NCBI GenBank assembly: GCA_024638645.1
Contig: JAHEJX010000007.1
Coordinates: forward strand, 1-64,000
Direction of reading: 5' to 3'
Source: Actinomycetes bacterium
Lineage (GTDB): Bacteria; Actinomycetota; Acidimicrobiia; Spongiisociales; UBA5794
DNA: 64,000 bases
Part shown: positions 49,269 to 57,950 of the stretch, one piece after another
Position numbering within the stretch: the first letter of the stretch is position 1
How the letters are laid out: each line of letters starts with the position of its first letter
Position numbers and translations under genes: made by a program
The notes under the pieces: model-generated
The model's input: the letters and a program-made list of their open reading frames with translations, nothing else
Database searches by the model: none
What the model was told of the DNA's origin: nothing

Positions 49269-50567
49269 TCAGGCACTGGCCGGCTCCGCTGCCAGGTCGA
49301 CCATGGCCTGCACCTCATCCCTGAAGTGAGTCATGATCGAGGTGATCGGAGATACCGCCGACGGCCCGAGCGGACAGATCGTCGTCATCTTCGGGGGCCA
49401 CGCCAAGCCCGGGCTGATGTTGTCACAGATGTCGAGCAAGAGCTCGATGTCACTCTGTCTGCCGGCGCCGTTGAGGAGGCGCCACAGGATGTTTTCGAGC
49501 CATGTGGTCCCCTCACGACACGGCGTGCATTGGCCACAGCTCTCGTGCGCAAAGAACTTCACGATGCGATGGGCGGCTGCGACAACGTTGGTGGTTTCGT
49601 CCATGACGATCACGGCGCCGGAGCCGAGCATCGAACCGGCGTGGGCAACGTCATCCTTGGTGACTTTGACATCGAGGTGATGCTCTGGGACGAACCATGG
49701 AGCAGAAGCGCCACCGGGAACCCACGTTTTGAGCTCTCGGTCATCGCGAATGCCTCCGCCGATGTCGTAGATCAGCTCACGCCAGGTCAGGCCCATCGGC
49801 ACTTCTACATTGCCCGGTTTCTTGAGGTGGCCGGACAGCGAGAAAAGGCGGGTACCGACTGAGTTCTCGTCGCCGATCGCGGCGAAGGCTTCGCCGCCGT
49901 TGTCGATGATCCACGGGATATTGGAGATCGTCTCGACATTGTTCACGATGGTGGGCTTGGCATAGAGACCTTCGACGGCGGGAAACGGCGGCTTCAGGCG
50001 GGGCTCGCCGCGCAGCCCCTCGAGCGAGTTGAGCAAGGCCGTCTCTTCGCCACAGATATATGCGCCACCACCGAGATGCACCGTCACATCTAGGTCGAAG
50101 CCGCTGCCCATGATGTTGTGACCGAGATGACCTTTGGCGTACGCCGCCTCCACCGCCTGTTGCACGCGCCTGGCCGGCTTTGGATACTCGCCACGGATGT
50201 AGATGAATGCATGGTTCACCCCAAGCGCAAACGACGAGATGATCACCCCCTCGATCAACTGGTGCGGATCGCGCTCGAGCAGCTGGCGGTCCTTGAACGT
50301 GCCTGGCTCAGACTCATCCCCATTGACCACCAGGTAGCGCGGCTCTGCCGGCGCGAGGAATCCCCACTTGATGCCGGCCGGAAAAGCAGCCCCGCCTCTT
50401 CCCTGGATGTTGGCACTCTTGACTTCGGCAACGACCTGCTCCGGAGTCATGCCGCTGAGGACCTTGCGCATGACGTCGTAGCCGCCTGCGCCTTCGTACA
50501 CATCAATGAGGTGGGAGTCGGCGGGATGGTCGATCATTCGCTGGGTGAGGATCAGCGGAAAGCTCAT
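49269..50567 (-). CDS. nuoF: NADH-quinone oxidoreductase subunit F
   Basis: A 432-residue flavoprotein. GRGGAAFPAGIKWGF binds FMN/NADH, GAYICGEETALLNSLEG is the NADH site, and SCGQCTPCREGTTW with a later Cys ligates the 4Fe-4S cluster N3. It accepts electrons from NADH. ATG 50567 overlaps the nuoE stop. Confidence 0.97.
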   Translation of the reverse strand: MSFPLILTQRMIDHPADSHLIDVYEGAGGYDVMRKVLSGMTPEQVVAEVKSANIQGRGGAAFPAGIKWGFLAPAEPRYLVVNGDESEPGTFKDRQLLERDPHQLIEGVIISSFALGVNHAFIYIRGEYPKPARRVQQAVEAAYAKGHLGHNIMGSGFDLDVTVHLGGGAYICGEETALLNSLEGLRGEPRLKPPFPAVEGLYAKPTIVNNVETISNIPWIIDNGGEAFAAIGDENSVGTRLFSLSGHLKKPGNVEVPMGLTWRELIYDIGGGIRDDRELKTWVPGGASAPWFVPEHHLDVKVTKDDVAHAGSMLGSGAVIVMDETTNVVAAAHRIVKFFAHESCGQCTPCREGTTWLENILWRLLNGAGRQSDIELLLDICDNISPGLAWPPKMTTICPLGPSAVSPITSIMTHFRDEVQAMVDLAAEPASA

Positions 50568-51205
50568 GAGCGGCCTTCCCTCTTCGCCGATCCATATGGG
50601 CCAAAAGCAGGAACAGGCGCCACTGCCCCTTCAGCTTCTTTGCTGCCCCAGTCAAAAGAGCGGACACCACCAAAGAGTTCCTGCATCTCGTCGGTGAGGA
50701 CCACCTCGGGAGCTGCATCACGCAGCCACTGGCAGAGGGCCTTGCCCTTCTCCGGAGTGACTCCTTCGATGAGCTCGTAGTTCACCTGCACCGCCGGGGC
50801 CCCACCGCAAGCCCCGATGCACTCGACGTGCTCGACGCTGAAGGTGCCGTCTGCGCTCGTTGTGCCGTCGAGGGCGTCAGACTCTTCCTCGACGGCGGTC
50901 AGGACCTCGTCGGATCCCATCAAGAAGCAAGAAATCGAGGTGCATACCGAGATCAGGTATTTCCCGACGTGGTCTCGCTTGTACATCGTGTAGAAGCTGG
51001 CGACCGCCTGCACCTGGGCAGGCGTCAGCCCAGTGAGCTCGGCAACTTGCGTCATGCCGGAGTCGGTGAGATGACCATGTTCGAGCTGAGCGAGATAGAG
51101 CAGCGGCATGACGGCCGAGCGCCTCTCGGGGTACGCATCGAGCAGCTTGCGGGCCCGCTCCTGGTTGGGTGAAGTCCAGTCTGGGATTACGGCGGCCAAT
51201 GTCAT
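50564..51205 (-). CDS. nuoE: NADH-quinone oxidoreductase subunit E
   Basis: A 213-residue thioredoxin-like 2Fe-2S subunit. CTSISC and CIGACGGAP supply the four Cys ligands, and ASFYTMYKRDHVGKY is the usual block before them. ATG 51205 overlaps the nuoD stop as ATGA; longer extension would lie inside nuoD. Confidence 0.96.
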   Translation of the reverse strand: MTLAAVIPDWTSPNQERARKLLDAYPERRSAVMPLLYLAQLEHGHLTDSGMTQVAELTGLTPAQVQAVASFYTMYKRDHVGKYLISVCTSISCFLMGSDEVLTAVEEESDALDGTTSADGTFSVEHVECIGACGGAPAVQVNYELIEGVTPEKGKALCQWLRDAAPEVVLTDEMQELFGGVRSFDWGSKEAEGAVAPVPAFGPYGSAKREGRS

Positions 51206-52638
51206 CGATCGACGTCTCCCAGAACCGGATCCAGGCTGGCGAGCGTCGCCACGGCATCTGCGATGAGGGAGTCCGTCATCGCAACCGGCAGAGCCTGCAC
51301 GTGGGCGAATGAAGGCCCGCGAACGTGGACACGCCACGGGCGGGCTCCACCAGCCGACACGACGTAGACGCCGAGCTCGCCGCGGGGCGATTCAACCGAT
51401 TGCCAGGCCTCACCCGCAGGCACTTGGAAGCCCGAGGTGAAGATTTTGAAATGGTGGATCAGAGCTTCCATCGATTCGTCGATGCGTTTGCGCGGAGGCG
51501 GCGTGACTTTGCGATCTGCCGTGCGGTAGTCGCCGGCCGGCATCGTCTCGAGTATCTGGCGCACGATGCCGAGCGACTGGTCGATCTCGGCGATACGGAC
51601 GTGATAGCGGTCGAGAACGTCACCATGTTTGCCGAGCGGAACCTCGAACTCATACTTGTCGATGCCGCTATACGGAAAAGCTTTGCGCAGGTCGAAGTCG
51701 ATGCCTGAAGCGCGCGCAGCGGGACCGGTCACACCGTAGGCACGGCATTCTGCAGGAGTGATGACGCCAACCCCATACGTGCGATCGAGAAAGATGGGGT
51801 TCTCGTCGAGTATCTCGCGATACTCGGCGACTCCTTCCGGCACCTTCCGCAGCAGCATCTCGATGTCGTCTTCCCAGCCGTCGGGAAGGTCGGCTGCGAC
51901 TCCGCCGGGTCGGATGTAATTGTGGTTCATCCGCAGACCGGTGACCTTCTCGAAGAAGTCGAGAACCAGCTCCCGTTCACGCCAGCCGTAGATCATCATC
52001 GAGATGGCGCCGATGTCCATGCCCTGCGTGGCGATCCATAAGAGGTGGCTCGAAACTCGGTTGAGCTCAGTCATGAGGATCCGGATGACCTGGCCGCGCT
52101 CGGGAATGTCAACTCCGAGAAGCTTCTCTACGGCCAGCGAGAATGCCAGCTCGTTGTGGAAAGGCGACAGATAGTCCATGCGGGTCACATTGGTCGGGCC
52201 CTGGAGCCAGGTGAGGGTTTCACCCGTCTTCTCCATTCCGGTATGGAGATAGCCGATGATCGGCTTGACCCGGCGGACCGTCTCACCCTCGAGCTCGATC
52301 TGGAGCCGCAGGACGCCGTGAGTCGACGGATGCTGCGGACCCATGTTGATGATCTGACGCTCCTCGGCGTCGACTGAATCGTCGAACTCGTAGTCGTCTT
52401 CGACCACGGTGCCGCGCTGAATGGCGAGGACATCCGGTCCCTCGTCGCCGAGCAGCTCCTGGGCGCCTTCGTCCGTGAAGTGCCTGACGTCGGCGCGCTC
52501 CTCCGTCCCCGCTACCCACATCTCGTGAAGGCGACGCCTGCCAGCTTCGCCACGCTCCATTGGGGCATCGACCGCGGGTGTCTCTTCCACAGCCACTGCA
52601 GCATCTTGCTGTTCTTCTGTTGTGTCCTTGTCGCTCAT
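51202..52638 (-). CDS. nuoD: NADH-quinone oxidoreductase subunit D
   Basis: A 478-residue 49-kDa-type subunit. NMGPQHPSTHGVLRL, GYLHTGMEKTGE and LIHHFKIFTSGFQVP are the quinone-pocket signatures. The first about 80 residues are an acidic extension (TEEQQDAAVAVEE and on) not needed for the core fold. ATG 52638 lies in a TGATG overlap with nuoC; a GTG codon precedes it. Confidence 0.96.
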   Translation of the reverse strand: MSDKDTTEEQQDAAVAVEETPAVDAPMERGEAGRRRLHEMWVAGTEERADVRHFTDEGAQELLGDEGPDVLAIQRGTVVEDDYEFDDSVDAEERQIINMGPQHPSTHGVLRLQIELEGETVRRVKPIIGYLHTGMEKTGETLTWLQGPTNVTRMDYLSPFHNELAFSLAVEKLLGVDIPERGQVIRILMTELNRVSSHLLWIATQGMDIGAISMMIYGWRERELVLDFFEKVTGLRMNHNYIRPGGVAADLPDGWEDDIEMLLRKVPEGVAEYREILDENPIFLDRTYGVGVITPAECRAYGVTGPAARASGIDFDLRKAFPYSGIDKYEFEVPLGKHGDVLDRYHVRIAEIDQSLGIVRQILETMPAGDYRTADRKVTPPPRKRIDESMEALIHHFKIFTSGFQVPAGEAWQSVESPRGELGVYVVSAGGARPWRVHVRGPSFAHVQALPVAMTDSLIADAVATLASLDPVLGDVDR

Positions 52639-53192
52639 CACTGCACCTTGTGAGCATCTTTGAACTGGATCGGTACCGAACCGACGGCGTAGTCCTTGCG
52701 TAGCGGGTACCCCTCCCAGTCATCCGGCATGAGGATGCGGGTGAGGTCGGGGTGGCCCGAGAAGTCAATCCCAAAGAGGTCGTATGTCTCACGCTCGTAG
52801 AAGTTGGCGCCCGGGTATACGTCGGTGACCGAGGGCACCACGGGTTCGTCGCCGTCAACTCCGACTCTCACGCGCAGCCGCATCGGATCGTCGTAGTTGA
52901 GCAGTGTCAGGACCACTTCGAATCGAGGACGAGCTCGGAAGTAGTCGACACCACATAGGTCGATGAAGGTCGCGAAGCCATTCACAAGAGCTGCCGCAGC
53001 AAGCGAGTGATATTCCCCGGCAGACACCATGACGACCCACTCGTCGTCTGCGATCTGCCAAGTTGCCGACTCGTGTGGCTCGACGATCGCCGCGAGGACC
53101 GCCTGCTCCGGGAGCTCCCGCTCCGGCGCGGCTGAAGCCTCTTCGGCGACGGCTTCTTCTGCTGTTTGTTCTGTCAGCTCTTCGTCTGCCAT
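52638..53192 (-). CDS. nuoC: NADH-quinone oxidoreductase subunit C
   Basis: A 184-residue 30-kDa-type subunit. RPRFEVVLTLLNYDD, FYERETYDLFGIDFSGHPDL and LMPDDWEGYPLRKDY are the family signatures. The N-terminal 35 residues are acidic and probably disordered. ATG 53192 directly follows the nuoB stop. Confidence 0.96.
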   Translation of the reverse strand: MADEELTEQTAEEAVAEEASAAPERELPEQAVLAAIVEPHESATWQIADDEWVVMVSAGEYHSLAAAALVNGFATFIDLCGVDYFRARPRFEVVLTLLNYDDPMRLRVRVGVDGDEPVVPSVTDVYPGANFYERETYDLFGIDFSGHPDLTRILMPDDWEGYPLRKDYAVGSVPIQFKDAHKVQ

Positions 53193-53684
53193 TTAGCCCA
53201 CACCATGGATGACCGGGCGGCGGATCTCGCCGTCCATGACCTTTTCATGCAGCGTGAGGATGCCGTGCATCAGCGACTGCGGCCCGGGCGGACAGCCCGG
53301 CACATAGATGTCGACCGGAACCACCTGGTCGACGCCCTGAACAAGTGCATAGTTGTTGAACATGCCACCCGTCGAGGCGCAGGCTCCCATGGAGATGACC
53401 CACTTGGGCTCACTCATTTGGTCGTAGACCTGGCGCAGCACGGGAGCCATCTTCTGCGACACCCTGCCGGCAACGATCATGAGGTCGGCTTGGCGGGGGG
53501 AAGCGCGAAATACCTCCATGCCGAAGCGGCCAAGGTCGTTGTGGGCTGCTCCCGTGGCCATCATCTCGATGGCGCAACAGGCAAGACCGAATACTGCGCC
53601 CCACATAGAGCGGGTGCGGGCCCAATTGACACCCTTTTCGAGTGTCGTCAGCAACACGCCCGGAGGTGAAACTTCGCCTGCCAT
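53193..53684 (-). CDS. nuoB: NADH-quinone oxidoreductase subunit B
   Basis: A 163-residue subunit. [21 protein letters not shown] and VPGCPPGPQ give the Cys ligands of cluster N2, the last in the chain before quinone. ATG 53684 overlaps the nuoA stop; the much longer in-frame form would lie inside nuoA. Confidence 0.97.
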   Translation of the reverse strand: MAGEVSPPGVLLTTLEKGVNWARTRSMWGAVFGLACCAIEMMATGAAHNDLGRFGMEVFRASPRQADLMIVAGRVSQKMAPVLRQVYDQMSEPKWVISMGACASTGGMFNNYALVQGVDQVVPVDIYVPGCPPGPQSLMHGILTLHEKVMDGEIRRPVIHGVG

Positions 53685-54112
53685 CAAGCGGCTTCCTCTA
53701 CGCCCGAGGGCACGTCTTCGGCAACGATGTGGCGATAGCGACCCCGGCGGGCAACGTTCCAATCGAGGGCGCCGCGCTTCCACGCGTATATCAGGGTCTC
53801 GACGAGTAGCGCCACGAATATCGCCATAGCGGCTACGCCTCCCCACCCGAAGTCTTCGAAGCGGACTGCCCACGCAAACAAGAAGATCAACTCGACGTCG
53901 AAGATCACGAACAGCATGGCCACGATGTAGAACTTGACTGGGAACCTGGTCGCCGGCTCCTGGAGCGGAACGATGCCGCTCTCATAAGGGGCCAGCTTCT
54001 CGGGAGTCGGGTTCTTGGGAGCGATTCGCCACGACGCGTACATGGCGACCACGGCGAAACCAACACCAAGAATGAGCATGAGGCCGATCGGCAGATAATC
54101 GGCAAGCGTCAT
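53684..54112 (-). CDS. nuoA: NADH-quinone oxidoreductase subunit A
   Basis: A 142-residue three-helix subunit. [20 protein letters not shown] contains the conserved loop Cys position replaced by Ser in this Gly-rich turn, and [16 protein letters not shown] is the family signature with its acidic residues. It starts the 14-gene nuo operon; GGGAG precedes its ATG. Confidence 0.95.
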   Translation of the reverse strand: MTLADYLPIGLMLILGVGFAVVAMYASWRIAPKNPTPEKLAPYESGIVPLQEPATRFPVKFYIVAMLFVIFDVELIFLFAWAVRFEDFGWGGVAAMAIFVALLVETLIYAWKRGALDWNVARRGRYRHIVAEDVPSGVEEAA

Positions 54113-54272
54113 GTGACTCCCTTCACAATCAGAGACTAGAAAACGCAGGGCCTATCGGGAAATCAATCGGGATGGCTGCTGGGGAGCAAGCATACGGGCC
54201 GGCCGTGCGGGCTAGAGCTGGCTCACAGGCAAGACGCGGTCGTGTCTGCCATCGGCTCGGCTCACCAGCGCA
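54113..54272. promoter_or_regulatory. Intergenic region holding the nuo operon leader
   Basis: The 5' region of nuoA and the 3' end of the GNAT gene. It should contain the nuo promoter on the minus strand, but no convincing hexamer pair is visible. Confidence 0.35.
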
Positions 54273-54782
54273 CTAGCGGCCGCGAAGGAGTGGGCGCGCC
54301 AGCTTTCTGACCACCAGATCGGACCCTTCGCGGAGGGCCTCGATGTCATCAGTGGCCGTGAAGCCATGGGATTCGTAGAAGCGAACGGCTGCAGTATTCG
54401 CTTCGGTAACCCACAGTTCGGCGCGCTCGGTAGCGGATTCGCTCCCCCACTCGACCACCGCACCTAACAGGGCGCCACCGATACCTGTGCGTCTCACCTC
54501 GGGAGCGACCCACATTGCGCCCGCATAAACCGTTGTGTACTCCTCATCGATGCTCGAGAACGCCATTGCAACACCGCGCCCGTCTAGCTCTGCAATCCAC
54601 AGATTCCCACGAGGATGATCGGCGGTTGACCCAACAATGTCTTCCCAAAACTCGTCGGAGTGCGCCTGTTCCTCATCGAGCATTGGACGAAAGGCATCCG
54701 GACTGTCGGCGAGAGCGCGCAGTCGCAGGTCGCGCCAGGCCCGCCACTCGCCGGCATTGAGGGTGCGGATGTGGACGGTCAT
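54273..54782 (-). CDS. GNAT family N-acetyltransferase
   Basis: A 169-residue protein starting MTVHIRTLNAGEW. VAPEVRRTGIGGALLGAV is the acetyl-CoA pyrophosphate loop (motif A), and NTAAVRFYESHGF is motif B, the standard GNAT C-terminal block. The substrate is unknown. It precedes nuoA on the same strand but separated by about 160 bp. Confidence 0.88.
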   Translation of the reverse strand: MTVHIRTLNAGEWRAWRDLRLRALADSPDAFRPMLDEEQAHSDEFWEDIVGSTADHPRGNLWIAELDGRGVAMAFSSIDEEYTTVYAGAMWVAPEVRRTGIGGALLGAVVEWGSESATERAELWVTEANTAAVRFYESHGFTATDDIEALREGSDLVVRKLARPLLRGR

Positions 54783-55087
54783 GACCTGAGTGTGCCGGAT
54801 TGTTGCCTGTGTGTGGAGAGTAGAGCGCAGGCGACGGGCCCGTACCGAACGAGCTGCGCCCGGTTTCGGTTGGATCCACCCGGTACCGGGATCAGGCGAG
54901 CGCACCGAACGTTGCGGAGGCTCGGAGGGCGCGAGCTGCGATATCCGCAGACGTCATGGCGACTGCGCAAGGTGCATGCGACGCAGCGTGAGTCGGACTG
55001 CTGTGGAAGGTGCCCACTGGGCACGGTCAACAGGCGAGGGGGTTCGGGTGCGTGCGCACGCGGGAAGTAGATCGCTACGGTGATCTC

Positions 55088-55621
55088 ATGGGCGAAACGG
55101 ACAGCCCGATGGAGAGCGCACTCGTCGTGCCGGTAGTTGCGGCCGAACCTGCTGTTCGCCACTTGCGAGAGTTGTACGACCCCGCCGCCGCCTGGGGCGT
55201 GCCGGCTCACATAACTGTTCTCTACCCGTTCGTGCCGCCCGCTGCGATCGACGGCGACGTGCTCGCAGCCACCGGCAACGTCCTCGGGGAGTTCACGGCG
55301 TTCGACTTCACGCTGGAGAGAGTCGACCAATTCGGTACCGAAGTGTTGATGATCACACCTAAGCCGGCGGATCGCTTCTCTGCGCTCACTGAGGCTCTGG
55401 TGGCAACGTGGCCCGAACATCAGCCGTACGGAGGCATCCACGAGGAAGTAATACCTCATCTGACTATCGCTCACACCGGCAAAGGCGCCTCGTTCGACGC
55501 TATCCGGGCGCGGGTTCGTAGCGAGCTCCCGATCCATAGCAGGGCAGACGCCGTGGACCTGATGGTCGGCAGCATGGAACCCAATTCGTGGCAGACGATC
55601 GAGACGTTTCATCTGAGCTAG
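55088..55621 (+). CDS. 2'-5' RNA ligase family (2H phosphoesterase) protein
   Basis: A 177-residue protein with two HxT motifs, AHITVLYPF and PHLTIAHTG, that define the 2H phosphoesterase superfamily. Members (LigT/ThpR, CPDase) hydrolyse or join 2',5' or cyclic nucleotide phosphates. ATG 55088 is used; SD is weak. It is far from the RNA-repair island but could act on the same kind of RNA ends. Confidence 0.82.
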   Translation: MGETDSPMESALVVPVVAAEPAVRHLRELYDPAAAWGVPAHITVLYPFVPPAAIDGDVLAATGNVLGEFTAFDFTLERVDQFGTEVLMITPKPADRFSALTEALVATWPEHQPYGGIHEEVIPHLTIAHTGKGASFDAIRARVRSELPIHSRADAVDLMVGSMEPNSWQTIETFHLS

Positions 55622-55690
55622 ATCGTCGCCCGCTGTGTTAACGAACCGGGCGACTCCAGATTGCCACCGTTAGATGCCGATACTACGAAC

Positions 55691-55873
55691 ATGAGTGACC
55701 ACGACGACGGTTCAGCAGGGATTGATAGACGCCAGGTTCAACGCCGTTCCGGCGAGGATCGCCGCCAGGATGACCGGCGCAAGCACGAGGTCCGTGTGGA
55801 GATCGAGAGGCGCAGCGGCGAGGACCGCCGCCTGAGCGAACGGCGCGGCAAAATCGATAGGCGCTCCGCCTAA
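55691..55873 (+). CDS. Small Arg/Asp/Glu repeat protein
   Basis: A 60-residue highly charged protein (MSDHDDGSAGIDRRQVQ at start). The unit RRSGEDRR occurs twice, with related EDRR/SERR/IDRR words throughout. No hydrophobic core; probably disordered or a nucleic-acid-binding helix. ATG 55691 lacks a ribosome site, so the gene is uncertain. Confidence 0.4.
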   Translation: MSDHDDGSAGIDRRQVQRRSGEDRRQDDRRKHEVRVEIERRSGEDRRLSERRGKIDRRSA

Positions 55874-55929
55874 TCTGCCGACCGAGGCGATCCCTTCTGA
55901 ACCCACCCAGGGCGATAGACGCCGCGGCG

Positions 55930-57195
55930 CTACCGATTGATCGCGGGTTCGGGCCCCACCTTCACGATCTTCTCGATGGCGTGATAGACCCTCTCGGCCA
56001 TGCCGTACTCCTCAGGCTCGAGGAGGTTCGCCATGACCTTGAGAACCCACTCCATTAGTGGCCTAGAACGAATTCCGACAGACGTCAGCGTCTTCATGAC
56101 CGATGGATTCCCCACGGCGATGACAAACGCTCGAGCCACCCGGTGGTAGTCGCCGTACTCGTCCTCGAGAGCATCTTCGTAGCGCCGGAGCCGACCCATG
56201 TCCCCCGTCGCGAGAGCTTCGGTGATGAAGCCAGCCGCCATGCGCCCCGTTTCGTACGCGTAGTCGATGCCTTCGCCGTTGAAGGGGTTGACTGCTCCAG
56301 ACGCATCGCCGATCGCGATCCAGTTGCGGCCGACTTTGGGGCCGACGGAAAAGGCCATGGGCAGTTTGCCGCCGACGGGTCGGGTGAGTTGGGACTCAGT
56401 GGTGACCTGCCAGTAGTCGGGCAGACGAGAGATGTACGACTCGAGAATGCGAGATGTGTTGACGTCCTTCCAACCCTTGAATGTGGAGAGCACGCCCGCA
56501 CCGATGTTGATAGAGCCGTCGCCGAGCGGGAAGATCCAGCCGTAGCCCGGCATGGCGCGACCCTCCTTGTCGAGGATGTGAAGCTGGCTCTCGAGCATGT
56601 CGTCGTGCGAGTTGGGCGACTCGTAGTAGCCGCGCACCGCCATGCCGTATGGGTAGTCGCGACGCCGATAAGTTCCGAGCTCGCGCCCGAAGCGGGACAG
56701 CGAGCCGTCTGCGATGACCACGATGTCGGGCCTGACGATCTCGGTCTCGACCGAACCGTCCTCCTGTTTGACGCGAAGCTCAGCACCTTTGAGCTCGCCA
56801 TCGTCGACGATGGCAATTGCTTCGGTGCCGTCTCGAATCACCGCCCCCTGCTTCGCAGACATCTGGGCCACCGTCATGTCGAGATCAGCGCGACGGATGA
56901 CGGCTCCCCAGTTTGGGTAGATCGTGTGCTGGGGCCACGGAATCTCGATCTTCATGTCGCCTGCATAGGCCCGGAGCCCGTTGATGCGGTGGAGCTGTGG
57001 AATGTCGAATTCGAAGCCCATGTCCAACAGCTGATGAATCGCACGTGGGGTGAGCCCGTCGCCACAGGTCTTGTCGCGGGGGTACTTCTTCTTCTCGACC
57101 ACCATCACCGACACGCCTGCGCGAGCCAACCAGTAGCCGGCGGCAGCTCCGCCGGGACCGCCGCCGACAACGAGAACTTGGGGTTGATGTGTCAT
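55930..57195 (-). CDS. Geranylgeranyl reductase family FAD-dependent oxidoreductase
   Basis: A 421-residue flavoprotein. VLVVGGGPGGAAAGYWLA binds FAD, DKTCGDGLTPRAIHQL is the family signature after it, and GDASGAVNPFNGEGIDYA the second FAD block. In actinobacteria such enzymes (MenJ-like) saturate an isoprene unit of menaquinone, the electron acceptor of the nearby Nuo complex. ATG 57195 begins just before the FAD strand. Confidence 0.87.
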   Translation of the reverse strand: MTHQPQVLVVGGGPGGAAAGYWLARAGVSVMVVEKKKYPRDKTCGDGLTPRAIHQLLDMGFEFDIPQLHRINGLRAYAGDMKIEIPWPQHTIYPNWGAVIRRADLDMTVAQMSAKQGAVIRDGTEAIAIVDDGELKGAELRVKQEDGSVETEIVRPDIVVIADGSLSRFGRELGTYRRRDYPYGMAVRGYYESPNSHDDMLESQLHILDKEGRAMPGYGWIFPLGDGSINIGAGVLSTFKGWKDVNTSRILESYISRLPDYWQVTTESQLTRPVGGKLPMAFSVGPKVGRNWIAIGDASGAVNPFNGEGIDYAYETGRMAAGFITEALATGDMGRLRRYEDALEDEYGDYHRVARAFVIAVGNPSVMKTLTSVGIRSRPLMEWVLKVMANLLEPEEYGMAERVYHAIEKIVKVGPEPAINR

Positions 57196-57328
57196 TGCCG
57201 GCGAAAGGTTAGAGCGCCGGGTCGCCCACATGGAATCGTCGGATGTGCCACTGCGCAATGGCCGGCCGGGTGGAATGAATTAACTCGGCCGAAACCTGGG
57301 CGTCACAGTGGTGCCGTAGCTTCGCCGA

Positions 57329-57826
57329 ATGGACGTCGAGTTGATTCATTGGCCCGCGCAGAGAGAACGGAGGGGCCGACTGGCCGATCGACAACGCCCG
57401 CGCCTGCTGCTGGTCGCGACGGAGGCAGAACCTCCGCGTTCGACCGACCTCCTCGAGGATTGGATTCGACTCCCTGCCTCTGACAGCGACGTCAGAGCCA
57501 GGGTGCGCGATCTCCACGCGCGGCTGACTGAGCACCACCCGGTCGTGCCAGTTGTCGACGGGGCCGGCCTGCTGATCTTCGAGCGGAAGACCGTGGCGCT
57601 TTCCGATCTGCAGGCCAGGTTGGCCCGCGAGCTCATAGCCCACATGGACAGGGTCATCAGCCGTCGCCGCCTGGTCGCTGCAGGATGGGGAGACGCCATC
57701 CCGGAACGCAACACGGTGGATGTCCATATGACTCGGCTACGCCGGCGGGTCGCCGACGTAGGACTATCGATTCGGACGGTGCGAGCTCGTGGCTTCATAC
57801 TCGAGCGTGCCGATGACGCCGGATAA
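57329..57826 (+). CDS. Winged-helix transcriptional regulator, OmpR/GlnR type without a standard receiver
   Basis: A 165-residue protein. The C-terminal about 85 residues are an OmpR/PhoB winged helix (LSDLQARLARELIAH ... RNTVDVHMTRLRRRVADVG ... IRTVRARGF). The N-terminal half is too short for a normal receiver and has no clear phospho-Asp pocket, as in orphan GlnR regulators. Position next to amt-glnK makes a nitrogen regulator likely. This gene name is not claimed; it may be a reduced relative of GlnR. Confidence 0.7.
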   Translation: MDVELIHWPAQRERRGRLADRQRPRLLLVATEAEPPRSTDLLEDWIRLPASDSDVRARVRDLHARLTEHHPVVPVVDGAGLLIFERKTVALSDLQARLARELIAHMDRVISRRRLVAAGWGDAIPERNTVDVHMTRLRRRVADVGLSIRTVRARGFILERADDAG

Positions 57827-57877
57827 TTCGCCCCCATGCGCGGAGTCAGATAGCTGTCAGACAAGCGCAGTCGAGTC

Positions 57878-57904
57878 GTAACGATCGCTGTACAAGCCGG
57901 AAAT
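57878..57904 (+). promoter_or_regulatory. Candidate GlnR-like operator upstream of amt
   Basis: GTAAC, 6 bp, TGTAC, 6 bp, GAAAT: half-sites spaced exactly 6 bp apart, like the GTnAC-n6-GaAAC layout of actinobacterial GlnR boxes. It ends 46 bp before the amt GTG and 52 bp after the regulator gene. Confidence 0.45.
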
Positions 57905-57950
57905 ACCCGGCCCTTACCTTCTCCGTCTATCCATTGCGAAGGAGTAGGAA

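Noticed and set aside
48440-49324. Long plus-strand frame opposite nuoG
   Set aside because: It is antisense to conserved NuoG iron-sulfur motifs and shows no domain of its own; typical high-GC shadow.
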